23,259 nt of DNA from DASWUD01 sp036401755 (GTDB lineage: Bacteria; Pseudomonadota; Gammaproteobacteria; Thiohalomonadales; Thiohalomonadaceae). The notes under the pieces are model-generated. The model was not told the DNA's origin, searched no databases, and saw only the letters and a program-made list of their open reading frames with translations. Below are positions 9,515 to 17,982 of this stretch, in pieces. The first letter of the stretch is position 1. Each line of letters begins with the position of its first letter. The DNA lies in NCBI GenBank assembly GCA_036401755.1, contig DASWUD010000222.1:1-23259 (forward strand). Reading direction: 5' to 3'. The translations under genes were made by a program, and so were the position numbers.

Positions 9515-10228
9515 ATGATTCTTGAGAAGCCACTTCTGCCGGCCATCCTGTTGCGTCGTTACAAGCGTTTTCTTGCCGATGTGCGACTGCCCGACGGGCG
9601 CGAGCTCACGGTCCATACCCCCAATACCGGTTCGATGCTGGGGTGTTCGGAGCCGGGCAGCCGGGTCTGGTTGCGCGATGCCGGGGAGAGGGGACGCAAG
9701 TATCGCTACAGCTGGGATATGACCGAGACGCACGCCGGAGTCCTGGTGGGGGTCAATACGACGCTGCCCAACCGGCTGGTGATGGAGGGGATTACATCGG
9801 GGGTGATCGGCGAGTTGTCAGGTTACACGGCAATCCGTCCGGAGGTGCGTTATGGTGTGGAGAGGAGCCGTATCGATCTGCTGTTGGTAGGGGATGGGCA
9901 GCGCCCGGACTGTTATGTGGAGATCAAGAATGTCACCACCTGCGACGCGGACCGGGCCGGTTTCTTTCCCGATGCGGTGAGTACGCGCGCCAGCCGCCAT
10001 CTGCGTGAGTTGACGGAGATGGTGCGCCAGGGCGCGCGGGCGGTGATCTTCTTTTGCGTACAACGCGGTGATGTGCGCTGTGTGCGGCCCGCCGACGAGA
10101 TCGATCCGCGCTATGGCGAGGCGCTGCGCGCTGCGCTCGCGGCCGGGGTGGAGGCGCTGGCGTGGCGCGCCCGGGTGACGCCCGGGGAGATTGTGCTGGA
10201 GTGCCCGATTCCCGTGCTGGTGCCGTGA
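9515..10228 (+). CDS. sfsA: sugar fermentation stimulation protein SfsA (DNA/RNA nuclease-like)
   Basis: SfsA-family protein of 237 residues (E. coli SfsA 234). An N-terminal OB-like DNA-binding part (LLRRYKRFLADVRLPDGREL, then TPNTGSM) leads into a PD-(D/E)xK-type nuclease fold. That fold shows ERSRIDLLL, CYVEIKNVT and the hallmark FFPDAVSTRASRHLREL, and RAVIFFCVQRGD lies near the end. The E. coli protein was named for stimulating maltose use; the true substrate is unsettled, and nuclease activity is a family inference. Start: ATG 9515 is preceded by GAAG with a 5-base spacer and gives family-typical length. A longer form from ATG 9479 (12 extra residues) lacks a ribosome site and its extension has no family resemblance. 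The 197 bp before 9515 hold no gene; GATAAT at 9475-9480 is a possible -10 box without a convincing -35. Confidence 0.93.
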   Translation: MILEKPLLPAILLRRYKRFLADVRLPDGRELTVHTPNTGSMLGCSEPGSRVWLRDAGERGRKYRYSWDMTETHAGVLVGVNTTLPNRLVMEGITSGVIGELSGYTAIRPEVRYGVERSRIDLLLVGDGQRPDCYVEIKNVTTCDADRAGFFPDAVSTRASRHLRELTEMVRQGARAVIFFCVQRGDVRCVRPADEIDPRYGEALRAALAAGVEALAWRARVTPGEIVLECPIPVLVP

Positions 10229-10257
10229 CGGGGGCAGCCTTTTCCTTGTTGATATGG

Positions 10258-10263
10258 TTTAAT
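10258..10263 (+). promoter_or_regulatory. possible -10 box directly ahead of lolC
   Basis: TTTAAT (5 of 6 to TATAAT) preceded by TGG (extended -10 like). No matching -35 hexamer is found 16-18 bases upstream. If used, transcription would begin at about 10270-10272, that is, on or beside the lolC ATG, which has no Shine-Dalgarno. Confidence 0.25.
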
Positions 10264-10271
10264 GGCGCCCC

Positions 10272-11519
10272 ATGTACCGTCCCCTCGAAATCTTTATCGG
10301 CCTGCGCTATACCCGCGCCAAACGCCGTAACCACTTCATCTCCTTCATCTCCCTGACCTCGATGGTCGGTATCGCGCTGGGCGTCACCGCGCTCATCACC
10401 GTTTTGTCGGTGATGAACGGCTTCGAGAATGAGCTGCGCCAGCGCATTCTCGGCATGACCTCCCACGCCACCATCAGCACCTATGGCGGTGACATGCACG
10501 AGTGGGCCGAGATCCGGCCGCTGGTCAACCAGCATGAACATGTGATCGGCAGCGCCCCCTATATCCAAAAGGAGGGGATGCTGATCAATGGCGAGGCAGT
10601 GAACGGTGCCGTGATCCGCGGCATCGTGCCGGCCCTGGAGCCCGAGGTCTCGGAAGTCACCAACAAGTTGGTGGAGGGGAGTATCAATGACCTGCGCGAG
10701 GGTGAGTTCGGCATCATCCTTGGTGCGGCGCTGGCGCGCCAGCTCGGGGTGCTAGTTGGCGACAAGGTGACGCTGGTCGCGCCGAGTGCCAATGTCACAC
10801 CCGCCGGCGTCATGCCGCGTACACGACGCTTTACTGTGGTGGGAGTCTTCGAGGTGGGGATGTACGAGTACGACAGCGCCCTAGCGATGATCAACATCAG
10901 CGATGCCCAGAAGCTGTACAAGATGGATGACGGGGTCACCGGCCTGCGTCTCAAGCTCGATGACCTCTACCTTGCCCCGCGGGTGAGCCGCGATTTGGCG
11001 AGCCAGTTGCCGGGCATCTATCTGGTACAGGACTGGACCACCTCCCACGCCAACTTCTTCCGGGCGATTCGCACCGAAAAGACGGTGATGTTCGTGATCC
11101 TGCTGCTCATCGTCGCGGTGGCGGCCTTCAATATCGTCTCCACCCTGGTGATGGTGGTGACCGACAAACAGACCGACATCGCCATCCTGCGCACACTCGG
11201 TGCCACGCCATCCTCCATCTTGAAGATCTTCATGGTGCAGGGGACGGTGATCGGTTTCATCGGCACCTTGCTCGGCCTGCTGGGTGGGGTGGTGCTGGCA
11301 CTCAATGTGGAGAACGTCGTTCCCGCGCTGGAGCATGTTTTTGGTATGAAATTTCTCCCCGCCGATGTCTATTACATCAGCGATCTCCCCTCGGAACTCC
11401 ACTGGGATGACGTGGTAAAGATCTGCGGAGTGTCGTTCATGATCAGTCTGTTGGCCACCATCTACCCGGCCTGGCGTGCCTCACGTACCGAACCGGCGGA
11501 GGCGCTGCGCTATGAGTAA
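10272..11519 (+). CDS. lolC: lipoprotein-releasing ABC transporter permease (LolC/LolE family, possibly LolF)
   Basis: Inner-membrane permease of 415 residues that extracts outer-membrane lipoproteins from the inner membrane and hands them to LolA. It shows the family architecture. There is an N-terminal cytoplasmic stretch (FIGLRYTRAKRRNHFISFIS), a first membrane helix (about 33-55), a large periplasmic domain, and a C-terminal three-helix FtsX-type domain from about 270 to 405, ending EPAEALRYE as in E. coli LolC. A LolC-like hook sequence, which in LolC recruits LolA, lies at about 175-187 (VTPAGVMPRTRRF). Only one permease gene is present and lolD follows it. Together with mixed LolC/LolE features, this suggests a LolF-type homodimeric permease, although a lolE outside the window is not excluded. 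Its stop overlaps the lolD start by 8 bases. Confidence 0.93.
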   Translation: MYRPLEIFIGLRYTRAKRRNHFISFISLTSMVGIALGVTALITVLSVMNGFENELRQRILGMTSHATISTYGGDMHEWAEIRPLVNQHEHVIGSAPYIQKEGMLINGEAVNGAVIRGIVPALEPEVSEVTNKLVEGSINDLREGEFGIILGAALARQLGVLVGDKVTLVAPSANVTPAGVMPRTRRFTVVGVFEVGMYEYDSALAMINISDAQKLYKMDDGVTGLRLKLDDLYLAPRVSRDLASQLPGIYLVQDWTTSHANFFRAIRTEKTVMFVILLLIVAVAAFNIVSTLVMVVTDKQTDIAILRTLGATPSSILKIFMVQGTVIGFIGTLLGLLGGVVLALNVENVVPALEHVFGMKFLPADVYYISDLPSELHWDDVVKICGVSFMISLLATIYPAWRASRTEPAEALRYE

Positions 11520-12204
11520 AACCGTGCTGGAGTGCCGCGCCCTGGAGAAGTGCTTCGAGCAGGGGCCGCTGAAGGTGGATGTGTTGCAGGGGGTCGATCT
11601 GGCCATCGCCCAAGGCGAGCGGGTTGCCATCGTCGGCGCCTCGGGCTCGGGCAAAAGTACGCTACTGCATCTGCTCGGCGGCCTCGATACGCCCACGCGC
11701 GGCGAGGTCTATGTGGCCGGTGAGTCCATGAGCAAGTTGGGCGAGGCGGCACGCGGCCGGTTGCGCAATCGTGCCCTGGGCTTTGTCTACCAGTTTCACC
11801 ACCTGCTCAACGAATTCACCGCGCTGGAGAATGTGGCGATGCCGCTAATGATTCGTGGTGACAGGCCGGTCGAGGCGAAGCGGGTGGCGGCGCAGCTGCT
11901 GGAGCGGGTGGGGCTTGGTCCGCGCCAGCTCCACAAACCCGGCGAGCTCTCCGGCGGTGAGCGGCAGCGCGCGGCGATCGCCCGCGCTCTGGTGACACAC
12001 CCGCTGTGTGTGCTGGCCGACGAACCGACCGGCAACCTCGATCAGCATACCGCCGAGAACGTCTACAGCCTGATGTTGGAGCTGAACGAAGAGCTGAAGA
12101 CCAGCTTCATCATCGTTACCCACGACCTGTCCCTGGCACAGCGCATGAACCGCGTATTGCGCATGGCCGACGGCCGCATCGTCGAACAACCACTGGCGAG
12201 CTGA
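11512..12204 (+). CDS. lolD: lipoprotein-releasing system ATP-binding protein LolD
   Basis: ABC ATPase of 230 residues powering lipoprotein release with the permease encoded just before it. Walker A is GASGSGKST at 42-50. The Q-loop region is YQFHHLLNEFTALENV, which matches the LolD form. The signature is LSGGERQR, Walker B is VLADEPTGNLD, and the switch histidine is in IVTHD. The start is ATG 11512 in the overlap ATGAGTAA with the lolC stop, and GGAGG at 11498-11502 is nine bases upstream. A longer frame from 11476 would extend 12 residues into lolC without family support. The gene ends 13 bp from the convergent DUF2062 gene; no terminator hairpin is visible between them. Confidence 0.96.
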   Translation: MSKTVLECRALEKCFEQGPLKVDVLQGVDLAIAQGERVAIVGASGSGKSTLLHLLGGLDTPTRGEVYVAGESMSKLGEAARGRLRNRALGFVYQFHHLLNEFTALENVAMPLMIRGDRPVEAKRVAAQLLERVGLGPRQLHKPGELSGGERQRAAIARALVTHPLCVLADEPTGNLDQHTAENVYSLMLELNEELKTSFIIVTHDLSLAQRMNRVLRMADGRIVEQPLAS

Positions 12205-12217
12205 ACGCCTGCCCGCC

Positions 12218-12766
12218 TCACCCGTGCTTCTGTGCGACGTTGCATTCGCGCAGGCGCCGCTCATTCTTCTTGCGTCGACTGTGGCGCACCACCTGCAAAC
12301 GCCATAAGCCCCGCACTGCCAGGTAGCCAAGGGCAGAGGTGATGGAGCCCACCAGCAGACAGCCGAGCAGGAACGGTTTCCATAAGGTACCCATGCCGTG
12401 GATGAGCCACTCGAAGGAGAGTTCGAAGGACCAGGGCTGCGGGGGGACACCGAGAAGCCAGGCGCCCACCTTGTAGCAGAAGTAGAAAACTGGCGGCATC
12501 GTCACTGGATTGGTGAGCCACACCAGCGCGATCGAGATGGGCAGATTGACCCGGAACAGGATCGCCAGCGCCGCCGCCGGTACCATTTGAAAGGGCATCG
12601 GCACGAAGGCACAGAAGAGTCCGACAGCGAAGGCACCTGAGGCGGAGCGGCGGTTGAGATGCCATAGGTTCGGCTCGTGCAGGGCCCGCCCCAAAAATTG
12701 CAGTTGTTTATGTTCCTGGATCGTGCGGTGATCCGGCATGAAGCGTTTGATAAACTTTTTCGGCAT
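12218..12766 (-). CDS. DUF2062 domain-containing membrane protein
   Basis: Small inner-membrane protein of 182 residues, function unknown. The DUF2062 hallmark is clear: a basic N terminus (MPKKFIKRFMP), LWHLNRRSASGAFAVGLFCAFVPMPFQM, then a hydrophobic segment with PISIALVWLTNPVT and PPVFYFCYKVG. A last helix sits at about 145-165 and a strongly basic tail follows. The family is common next to lol/comEC genes in Pseudomonas-like genomes, but no biochemical role is established. Start chosen at ATG 12766 because the family begins close to this point. The frame is open up to 13030, but the extra 88 residues overlap comEC and are low complexity. No clear ribosome site precedes ATG 12766; a GGAGG lies more than 20 bases upstream. 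It is transcribed divergently from comEC. Confidence 0.9.
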   Translation of the reverse strand: MPKKFIKRFMPDHRTIQEHKQLQFLGRALHEPNLWHLNRRSASGAFAVGLFCAFVPMPFQMVPAAALAILFRVNLPISIALVWLTNPVTMPPVFYFCYKVGAWLLGVPPQPWSFELSFEWLIHGMGTLWKPFLLGCLLVGSITSALGYLAVRGLWRLQVVRHSRRKKNERRLRECNVAQKHG

Positions 12767-12825
12767 GATGGTACTGCGAAGGATCGAAGTACCTCCATTA
12801 TCCACCAAATTGACAGGAACGATAT

Positions 12826-15117
12826 ATGCGCTCATGGACGATCGCGCTACTTTTCGGTGTAGTGCTGTTTCAACAGCAGGCCACCCCTCCCTCCCCTCAG
12901 CTCCTTGGGTTGCTCGCCATTCTGGCGCTGGCACTGCTGCTGTTGCAGCGTTTTGCCCCGGCACGATGGGGGGTGGCGCTGCTGGCCGGCTTTCTCTGGA
13001 GCGGCTGGCATGCCCACGGCCTGCTTTCACAGCAGCTCCTTCCTGAACAAGAGGGGGACGACATCACCCTGACCGGCTGGGTGGCGAGCCTGCCGGTGCG
13101 GGATGCGCGGCGCACCCGCTTTCGCTTTGAGGTGGCATCCGCAGGAGAGGCTGAGACACCCGCCTTTCCGCGCCGGCTGAATCTCAGTTGGTATGACGAT
13201 GCGCCAGCGCTACGGCCTGGTGACTACTGCCGCTTCGTGGTCCGGCTCAAGCGCCCCTGGGGCTCGCTCAATCCAGGTGGTTTCGATTACGAGCAGTGGT
13301 TGTTTCGCGAAGGGGTGCGGGCCACCGGCTATGTGCGTAGCGGCGAGGTGGTGGCGAGCGGCTGGCGCTATCCGCTGCAGCGACTGCGCGCGGCGCTTTA
13401 CGATGAGCTCACGCACACGCTGGAGGGGCGGGCGGAGGCGGGGATCATCATTGCCCTCGCCATGGGGGAGCAGCAGGGGATCAGCCGGGAGCAGTGGCAG
13501 GTCTTCGCGGCAACCGGCACCACCCACTTGATCTCGGTGTCGGGGCTCCATGTGACACTGGTGGCGGGGCTGGTATTTTTTCTGGCGCGCTGGCTCTGGA
13601 GTCGCAGCGCCAGAGGCGCGCTGCGCTGGCCGGCGCCGCGTGCAGCGGCCATCGCAGCCTTTTTCGCCGCGCTGCTCTATGCGGCGCTGGCCGGCTTCGG
13701 GGTGCCGGTGCTGCGCTCGCTGGTGATGATCGCGCTGGTACTGGGGGCGGTCGGATTCCGGCCGGGGATGGCCAGTTCCCGCACCCTGGCGCTGGCCCTG
13801 CTCGCCATCATGGCGCTCGATCCCTTGCAGGTGCTGGGGATCGGTCTGTGGCTCTCGTTCGGCAGCGTGGCGTTGCTGCTCTATGCCATGCAGGGCCGTC
13901 TCGCGGTACGCAGTCGCTGGTGGCGCTGGGGGCGGGTGCATTGGGTGGCCGCGTTCGGTTTGTTGCCGTTGATGGTGCTCTTCTTCCAGCAGGCCTCGCT
14001 CACCTCGCCACTGGCCAATGCGGTCGCGGTGCCGTGGGTGGGGCTGGTGGTGGTACCGCTCTCCCTGGCGGGAACCCTGCTCACCCCGTTCCTGCCCATG
14101 GTGGGCCAGGGGCTGCTGGCGCTGGCCGCCTGGACGCTGTCGCTGCTCTGGCCTCTGCTGGAGTGGCTGGCACAATGGCAGCCGGCCGTTACCCTGACCG
14201 CCCCTGCGAGCTGGACACTGCCCTTGGCTGCCCTCGCCGTTGTCTGGCTGCTGGCACCCCGCGGCTGGCCGTTGCGCTGGGTCGGCGTGGCACTGTTGTT
14301 GCCTTTGCTGGTCATGCCGCATCCACGGCCGGCACAGGGGGAGGCGTGGTTTACGCTGCTCGATGTGGGCCAGGGGCTGGCCTCGGTGGTAGAGACACAC
14401 AGCCATGTGCTGGTGTTCGATACCGGTCTGGCCTTCTCCAGCGGCAGTGACAGCGGCGGCAATACCCTCCTGCCATTCCTGCGCCACCACGGCCGCAGCG
14501 CCATCGATACCCTGGTGGTCAGTCATGGAGACAGCGACCACATTGGCGGCATGCCAACCTTGCTCGCGCAGGGGCGGGTAGCGCGGCTGTTGACCAGTGT
14601 GCCTGACAAGATGCCCGAGGTGCCCTTCGAGCTGTGCAGCGCGGGCCAGTCGTGGCAGTGGGACGGGGTCGCCTTCGGCATGCTCCATCCGCAGCAGGCT
14701 CCGGCGGGGAGAGGTAATGATGACTCCTGTGTATTACACGTGAGCGGCAGAGGATTCAGCGTGCTGCTCACCGGCGACATCGAGAGTCCGGCTGAACGCG
14801 AACTGCTGGCGGAGAGGCCGCAGCTGTTGCGGGCCGATCTGCTGGTGGCGCCCCATCACGGCAGCAAGACCTCATCCACCTCCGCCTTCATTGAGGCGGT
14901 CGCTCCGCGCTGGGTACTCTTTCCGACCGGCTATCGCAACCGCTACCGCTTCCCTGCCAAGCCGGTGGTGGAGCGTTATCATCATGCCGGTATCGCCATG
15001 CTCGAAACGGCGCATAGCGGGGCTATCAGCGTGCGGCCCGACCCACGGCAAGGCTTCGTCATCGAGGAGTATCGAAAAATCAGCCAGAGATACTGGCATA
15101 GTGAACCGCTGCACTAG
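12826..15117 (+). CDS. comEC: DNA internalization-related competence protein ComEC/Rec2
   Basis: Inner-membrane DNA uptake channel of natural transformation, 763 residues, a full-length family member. In order: N-terminal membrane helices (residues 1-65); an OB-like periplasmic domain (about 75-175, including the LNPGGFDYEQWLFREGVRATGYV signature); the Competence membrane domain with ISVSGLH at 236-242 and many helices to about 500; and a C-terminal metallo-beta-lactamase-type domain. That domain keeps LLDVGQGLA, SHGDSDH (566-572), GDIE (650-653) and APHHGSK (675-681), so its putative nuclease site looks intact. ATG 12826 has AGGA at 12815-12818, seven bases upstream. The gene is 64 bp upstream of exbB, the arrangement I recall from Pseudomonas. 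Whether the organism is naturally competent cannot be told from one gene. Confidence 0.96.
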   Translation: MRSWTIALLFGVVLFQQQATPPSPQLLGLLAILALALLLLQRFAPARWGVALLAGFLWSGWHAHGLLSQQLLPEQEGDDITLTGWVASLPVRDARRTRFRFEVASAGEAETPAFPRRLNLSWYDDAPALRPGDYCRFVVRLKRPWGSLNPGGFDYEQWLFREGVRATGYVRSGEVVASGWRYPLQRLRAALYDELTHTLEGRAEAGIIIALAMGEQQGISREQWQVFAATGTTHLISVSGLHVTLVAGLVFFLARWLWSRSARGALRWPAPRAAAIAAFFAALLYAALAGFGVPVLRSLVMIALVLGAVGFRPGMASSRTLALALLAIMALDPLQVLGIGLWLSFGSVALLLYAMQGRLAVRSRWWRWGRVHWVAAFGLLPLMVLFFQQASLTSPLANAVAVPWVGLVVVPLSLAGTLLTPFLPMVGQGLLALAAWTLSLLWPLLEWLAQWQPAVTLTAPASWTLPLAALAVVWLLAPRGWPLRWVGVALLLPLLVMPHPRPAQGEAWFTLLDVGQGLASVVETHSHVLVFDTGLAFSSGSDSGGNTLLPFLRHHGRSAIDTLVVSHGDSDHIGGMPTLLAQGRVARLLTSVPDKMPEVPFELCSAGQSWQWDGVAFGMLHPQQAPAGRGNDDSCVLHVSGRGFSVLLTGDIESPAERELLAERPQLLRADLLVAPHHGSKTSSTSAFIEAVAPRWVLFPTGYRNRYRFPAKPVVERYHHAGIAMLETAHSGAISVRPDPRQGFVIEEYRKISQRYWHSEPLH

Positions 15118-15181
15118 GCGCAGATGCCGTACTTTGTTAAATTGGCGAACAATTTTTCGCAGCAGAAACGGAGTAACAAGC

Positions 15182-15802
15182 GTGTTTGAAATCGTCGTAG
15201 CCGGTGGCTGGGTCATGGTACCGATCATCCTCAGCTCGGTGTTGGCTTTGGCCATCATTGCCGAGCGGTTCTGGACGCTGCGCAAGGGCAGGATCGCACC
15301 GGCGGGGCTGGCAGTGAAGGTGCTGCAAATGCATAAAAGCCGCCAAATCGACGATGCCCGTCTGAAGGAGCTCTATGACGAATCCCCGTTGGGACGCATC
15401 CTGGCCACCGGGCTGATCAACATGCACCATCCCCGCGAGGTAATGAAGGAGCGTGTGGAGGACACTGGCCGTCACGTCATACACGAGCTGGAGCGCTATC
15501 TGAGTACCCTGGGCACTATTGCCGCGATTGCGCCGTTGCTGGGGCTGCTCGGCTCGGTCACCGGCCTGATGTCGGTCTTCACCGCTGTCACTATGCATGG
15601 CGCAGGTAACCCCCAGGCAATGGCCGAAGGTATTTCCGAAATCATGATCGCGACGGCGGCCGGTCTCGCCGTGGCAATTCCTGCAGTGATCTTCTATCGC
15701 TTTTTCCAGCGCCGAGTGGATGACCTGGCGATTACGATGGAGCAGGAGGCATTGATGCTCATCGACGCCATCTATGCCGATACCTCATCGGCGCGGAGCT
15801 AA
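15182..15802 (+). CDS. exbB: MotA/TolQ/ExbB proton channel family protein
   Basis: Inner-membrane proton channel subunit, 206 residues, partner of the ExbD-like protein encoded next. It has three membrane helices in the ExbB pattern: one near the N terminus (about 8-25, GGWVMVPIILSSVLALAII followed by AERFWTL) and a pair at about 112-140 and 155-185. Family signatures LGTIAAIAPLLGLLGSVTG and EGISEIMIATAAGLAVAIP are present. Start is GTG 15182, with GGAG at 15170-15173 eight bases upstream; the longer open frame from 14891 runs through comEC and is not coding. It leads the compact exbB-exbD-msbA-lpxK-ycaR-kdsB run. Family members energise TonB- or Tol-type systems; the partner here is unknown, and no tonB is present in the window. 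Confidence 0.93.
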   Translation: MFEIVVAGGWVMVPIILSSVLALAIIAERFWTLRKGRIAPAGLAVKVLQMHKSRQIDDARLKELYDESPLGRILATGLINMHHPREVMKERVEDTGRHVIHELERYLSTLGTIAAIAPLLGLLGSVTGLMSVFTAVTMHGAGNPQAMAEGISEIMIATAAGLAVAIPAVIFYRFFQRRVDDLAITMEQEALMLIDAIYADTSSARS

Positions 15803-15805
15803 ACG

Positions 15806-16225
15806 ATGCAGTTACGTACACGCCGGCGGGATGAGCCCGAGATCGTCGTCATCCCCCTTATCGATGTGCTGCTGATGTTGCTGATCTTCTTCATGGTGGC
15901 CACCAGTTTCGACAAATACAGCCAGATGAAGATCAAGCTCCCGGAATCGAGTGCCGCTGTAGAGAACAGTGAGCAAGCTGTAATCGATATCGCCATCGAT
16001 GCCCAGGGACGCTACTACGTCAACAAGCAGGAACTGCTTAATACCCAGAGCGAGACGTTGAAACAGGCACTGCAGAAGGCAGCGGAGGGGAAGCAGGAAC
16101 CACAGCTGATTCTCAGCGCCGATCGTATGACTCCGCACCAGGCGGTGATCACCGCGATGGATGCGGCGCGTCAGCTTGGTTTTGTGAACCTCACCTTTGC
16201 CACCAGCAGCAGCGAGCAACACTGA
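15806..16225 (+). CDS. exbD: ExbD/TolR family biopolymer transport protein
   Basis: 139-residue single-pass membrane protein forming a proton-driven complex with the upstream ExbB. Arginine-rich cytoplasmic N terminus, then a membrane helix at about 14-34. This helix contains the functional aspartate Asp20 in IPLIDVLLMLLIFFM, equivalent to Asp25 of E. coli ExbD. The rest is a periplasmic domain ending LGFVNLTFAT, a usual ExbD motif. Starts 3 bases after exbB with GGAG at 15795-15798, and ends 4 bases before msbA. Confidence 0.94.
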   Translation: MQLRTRRRDEPEIVVIPLIDVLLMLLIFFMVATSFDKYSQMKIKLPESSAAVENSEQAVIDIAIDAQGRYYVNKQELLNTQSETLKQALQKAAEGKQEPQLILSADRMTPHQAVITAMDAARQLGFVNLTFATSSSEQH

Positions 16226-16229
16226 GACG

Positions 16230-17978
16230 ATGAGCGACACACCCTCGACGGGTTCGCTGGCCATCTACCAGCGGCTGCTGGCCTATGTACGGCCCCATCT
16301 GCGTGCCTTTGTCATCGCTGCGATTGCTCTGGGCTTTGTGGGGCTGACTGAAGCGCTCTTCGCCATTCTGATCAAACCGCTCATCGATGGCAGTTTCGTG
16401 CAGAAGGATCCGATGATTATCACCATGGCGCCGCTGGCGCTGATCCTGCTGTTTCTGGTGCGCGGCATCGCGTCGTATCTTTCCGACTACTGGATGATGT
16501 GGGTGGCGCGCCAGGTGATCAACACGCTGCGCGGGCAGATGTTCTCACAACTGTTGCGCCTGCCAGTGAATTTCTACGACCACACCACCTCGGGCACGCT
16601 GCTCTCCAAGCTGACCTATGATGTTGAGCAGGTGGCGATGGCGAGCAGTCAGGTGATCTCCATCGTCATCCGCGACACCATCACAGTTATCGGGCTGCTG
16701 CTTTGGATGTTTTACATCGATTGGGTGCTGGCCGTCATTCTGTTGGTAGGTACACCGGTCATTGCCTGGATTATTCGTGGCATCAACAAGCGCTTCCGTC
16801 GTTACAGCTCGCGTATTCAAAGCTCGGTGGGGAATATCACGGAGATTGCCAGCGAAGCAATCGATGGTCAGCGCGTGGTCAAGACCTTCGGCGGCCAGGC
16901 TTACGAAGATGAACGCTTTCGGGCGGCCAACGAGGAGAACCGCCGCCTCAATATGCGCATGGAGGCGACCAGCGCCGCTGCGGTGCCGGTGATCCAGTGG
17001 ATCGCGGCGACGGCGGCGGCCGGGGTCATCTTCGTGGCCACCCGCGAGCAGAACCTTGCTCAGCTTTCCGCTGGTACCTTCGTCTCTTTCGTCGCAGCGA
17101 TGATGATGTTGCTGGGGCCGATGAAGCGCCTCGCCGGTGTTATGTCAAACCTGCAAAGAGGGGTGTCGGCCGCGGAGAGTATCTTCACGCTGATTGATAC
17201 ACCGGCCGAGGTTGACACGGGTACACGCTGCATTGGCCGCAGCAACGGGCGGGTGGAGTATCGCGATGTCCACTTCGCCTATCAGTCCGACAAGGGCGAT
17301 GTGTTGCAGGGGGTCAGCTTTGTCGCCGAAGCGGGGCAGACGGTGGCGTTCGTCGGGCGTTCGGGCAGCGGCAAGTCAACTCTAGTGAGCCTGCTGCCGC
17401 GTTTCTACAACCTGCAGCAAGGTTCGATTCTCCTCGATGGTATCGACATTCGCGAACTTCCGCTGGAGGAGCTGCGCGACCAGATATCGCTGGTGAGCCA
17501 GCACATCACCCTGTTCAACGACACCATTGCCAATAACATCGCCTATGGCCGCATGGCTGGCGCCAGCCACGAGGCAATCATCGCCGCCGCCGAGGCAGCC
17601 CATGCCATGGAGTTCATCAGCGATCAGCCGCAGGGGCTCGACACCATGGTGGGTGAAAATGGTGTGCTGCTCTCGGGTGGGCAGCGCCAACGTTTGGCGA
17701 TTGCCCGTGCACTGTTGAAGAACTCGCCGATCCTTATTCTCGATGAGGCAACCTCAGCGCTCGACACCCAATCAGAGCGCCATATCCAATCGGCTCTGGA
17801 ACAGCTGATGAAGAATCGGACCACGTTGGTGATTGCCCATCGTCTCTCTACCATCGAAGGCGCTGACAAGATCATAGTCATGGATAAGGGACAAGTGGTG
17901 GAGAGCGGCCGTCATGATGAACTGTTGCGTATGGGGGGCCACTACGCCGCATTGCACAACATGCAGTTCGCCGACTGA
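16230..17978 (+). CDS. msbA: lipid A export ATP-binding/permease protein MsbA
   Basis: Homodimeric ABC exporter of 582 residues that flips core-lipid A across the inner membrane; E. coli MsbA is also 582. Six membrane helices fill residues about 20-320, containing the YDHTTSGTLLSKLTYDVEQVA coupling region. The nucleotide-binding domain follows, with Walker A GRSGSGKST at 376-384, Q-loop VSQHITLFNDT, signature LSGGQRQR, Walker B ILILDEATSALD and H-loop AHRLST. Position between exbD and lpxK in a lipid A operon separates it from other MsbA-like exporters. Start is ATG 16230, four bases after the exbD stop; an in-frame extension to 16197 would overlap exbD and is unlike the family. Confidence 0.96.
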   Translation: MSDTPSTGSLAIYQRLLAYVRPHLRAFVIAAIALGFVGLTEALFAILIKPLIDGSFVQKDPMIITMAPLALILLFLVRGIASYLSDYWMMWVARQVINTLRGQMFSQLLRLPVNFYDHTTSGTLLSKLTYDVEQVAMASSQVISIVIRDTITVIGLLLWMFYIDWVLAVILLVGTPVIAWIIRGINKRFRRYSSRIQSSVGNITEIASEAIDGQRVVKTFGGQAYEDERFRAANEENRRLNMRMEATSAAAVPVIQWIAATAAAGVIFVATREQNLAQLSAGTFVSFVAAMMMLLGPMKRLAGVMSNLQRGVSAAESIFTLIDTPAEVDTGTRCIGRSNGRVEYRDVHFAYQSDKGDVLQGVSFVAEAGQTVAFVGRSGSGKSTLVSLLPRFYNLQQGSILLDGIDIRELPLEELRDQISLVSQHITLFNDTIANNIAYGRMAGASHEAIIAAAEAAHAMEFISDQPQGLDTMVGENGVLLSGGQRQRLAIARALLKNSPILILDEATSALDTQSERHIQSALEQLMKNRTTLVIAHRLSTIEGADKIIVMDKGQVVESGRHDELLRMGGHYAALHNMQFAD

Positions 17979-17982
17979 CAAC

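Noticed and set aside
12810..12815. Perfect TTGACA just before comEC
   Set aside because: It is only 10 bases before the ATG and overlaps the ribosome site; a matching -10 would lie inside the gene, so it cannot serve this start.
13210..14688. 492-codon open frame on the minus strand inside comEC
   Set aside because: The product is a Gln/Arg/Pro-rich low-complexity string, complementary to the Leu/Ala/Trp-rich membrane domain of ComEC; a GC-bias shadow.
15139..15159. Palindrome AAATTG/CAATTT in the comEC-exbB spacer
   Set aside because: A 6-bp AT-only stem is too weak to call a terminator or operator.
14891..15181. Longer exbB starting within comEC
   Set aside because: The extension reads through comEC in another frame and resembles no family; GTG 15182 has a good ribosome site and family length.
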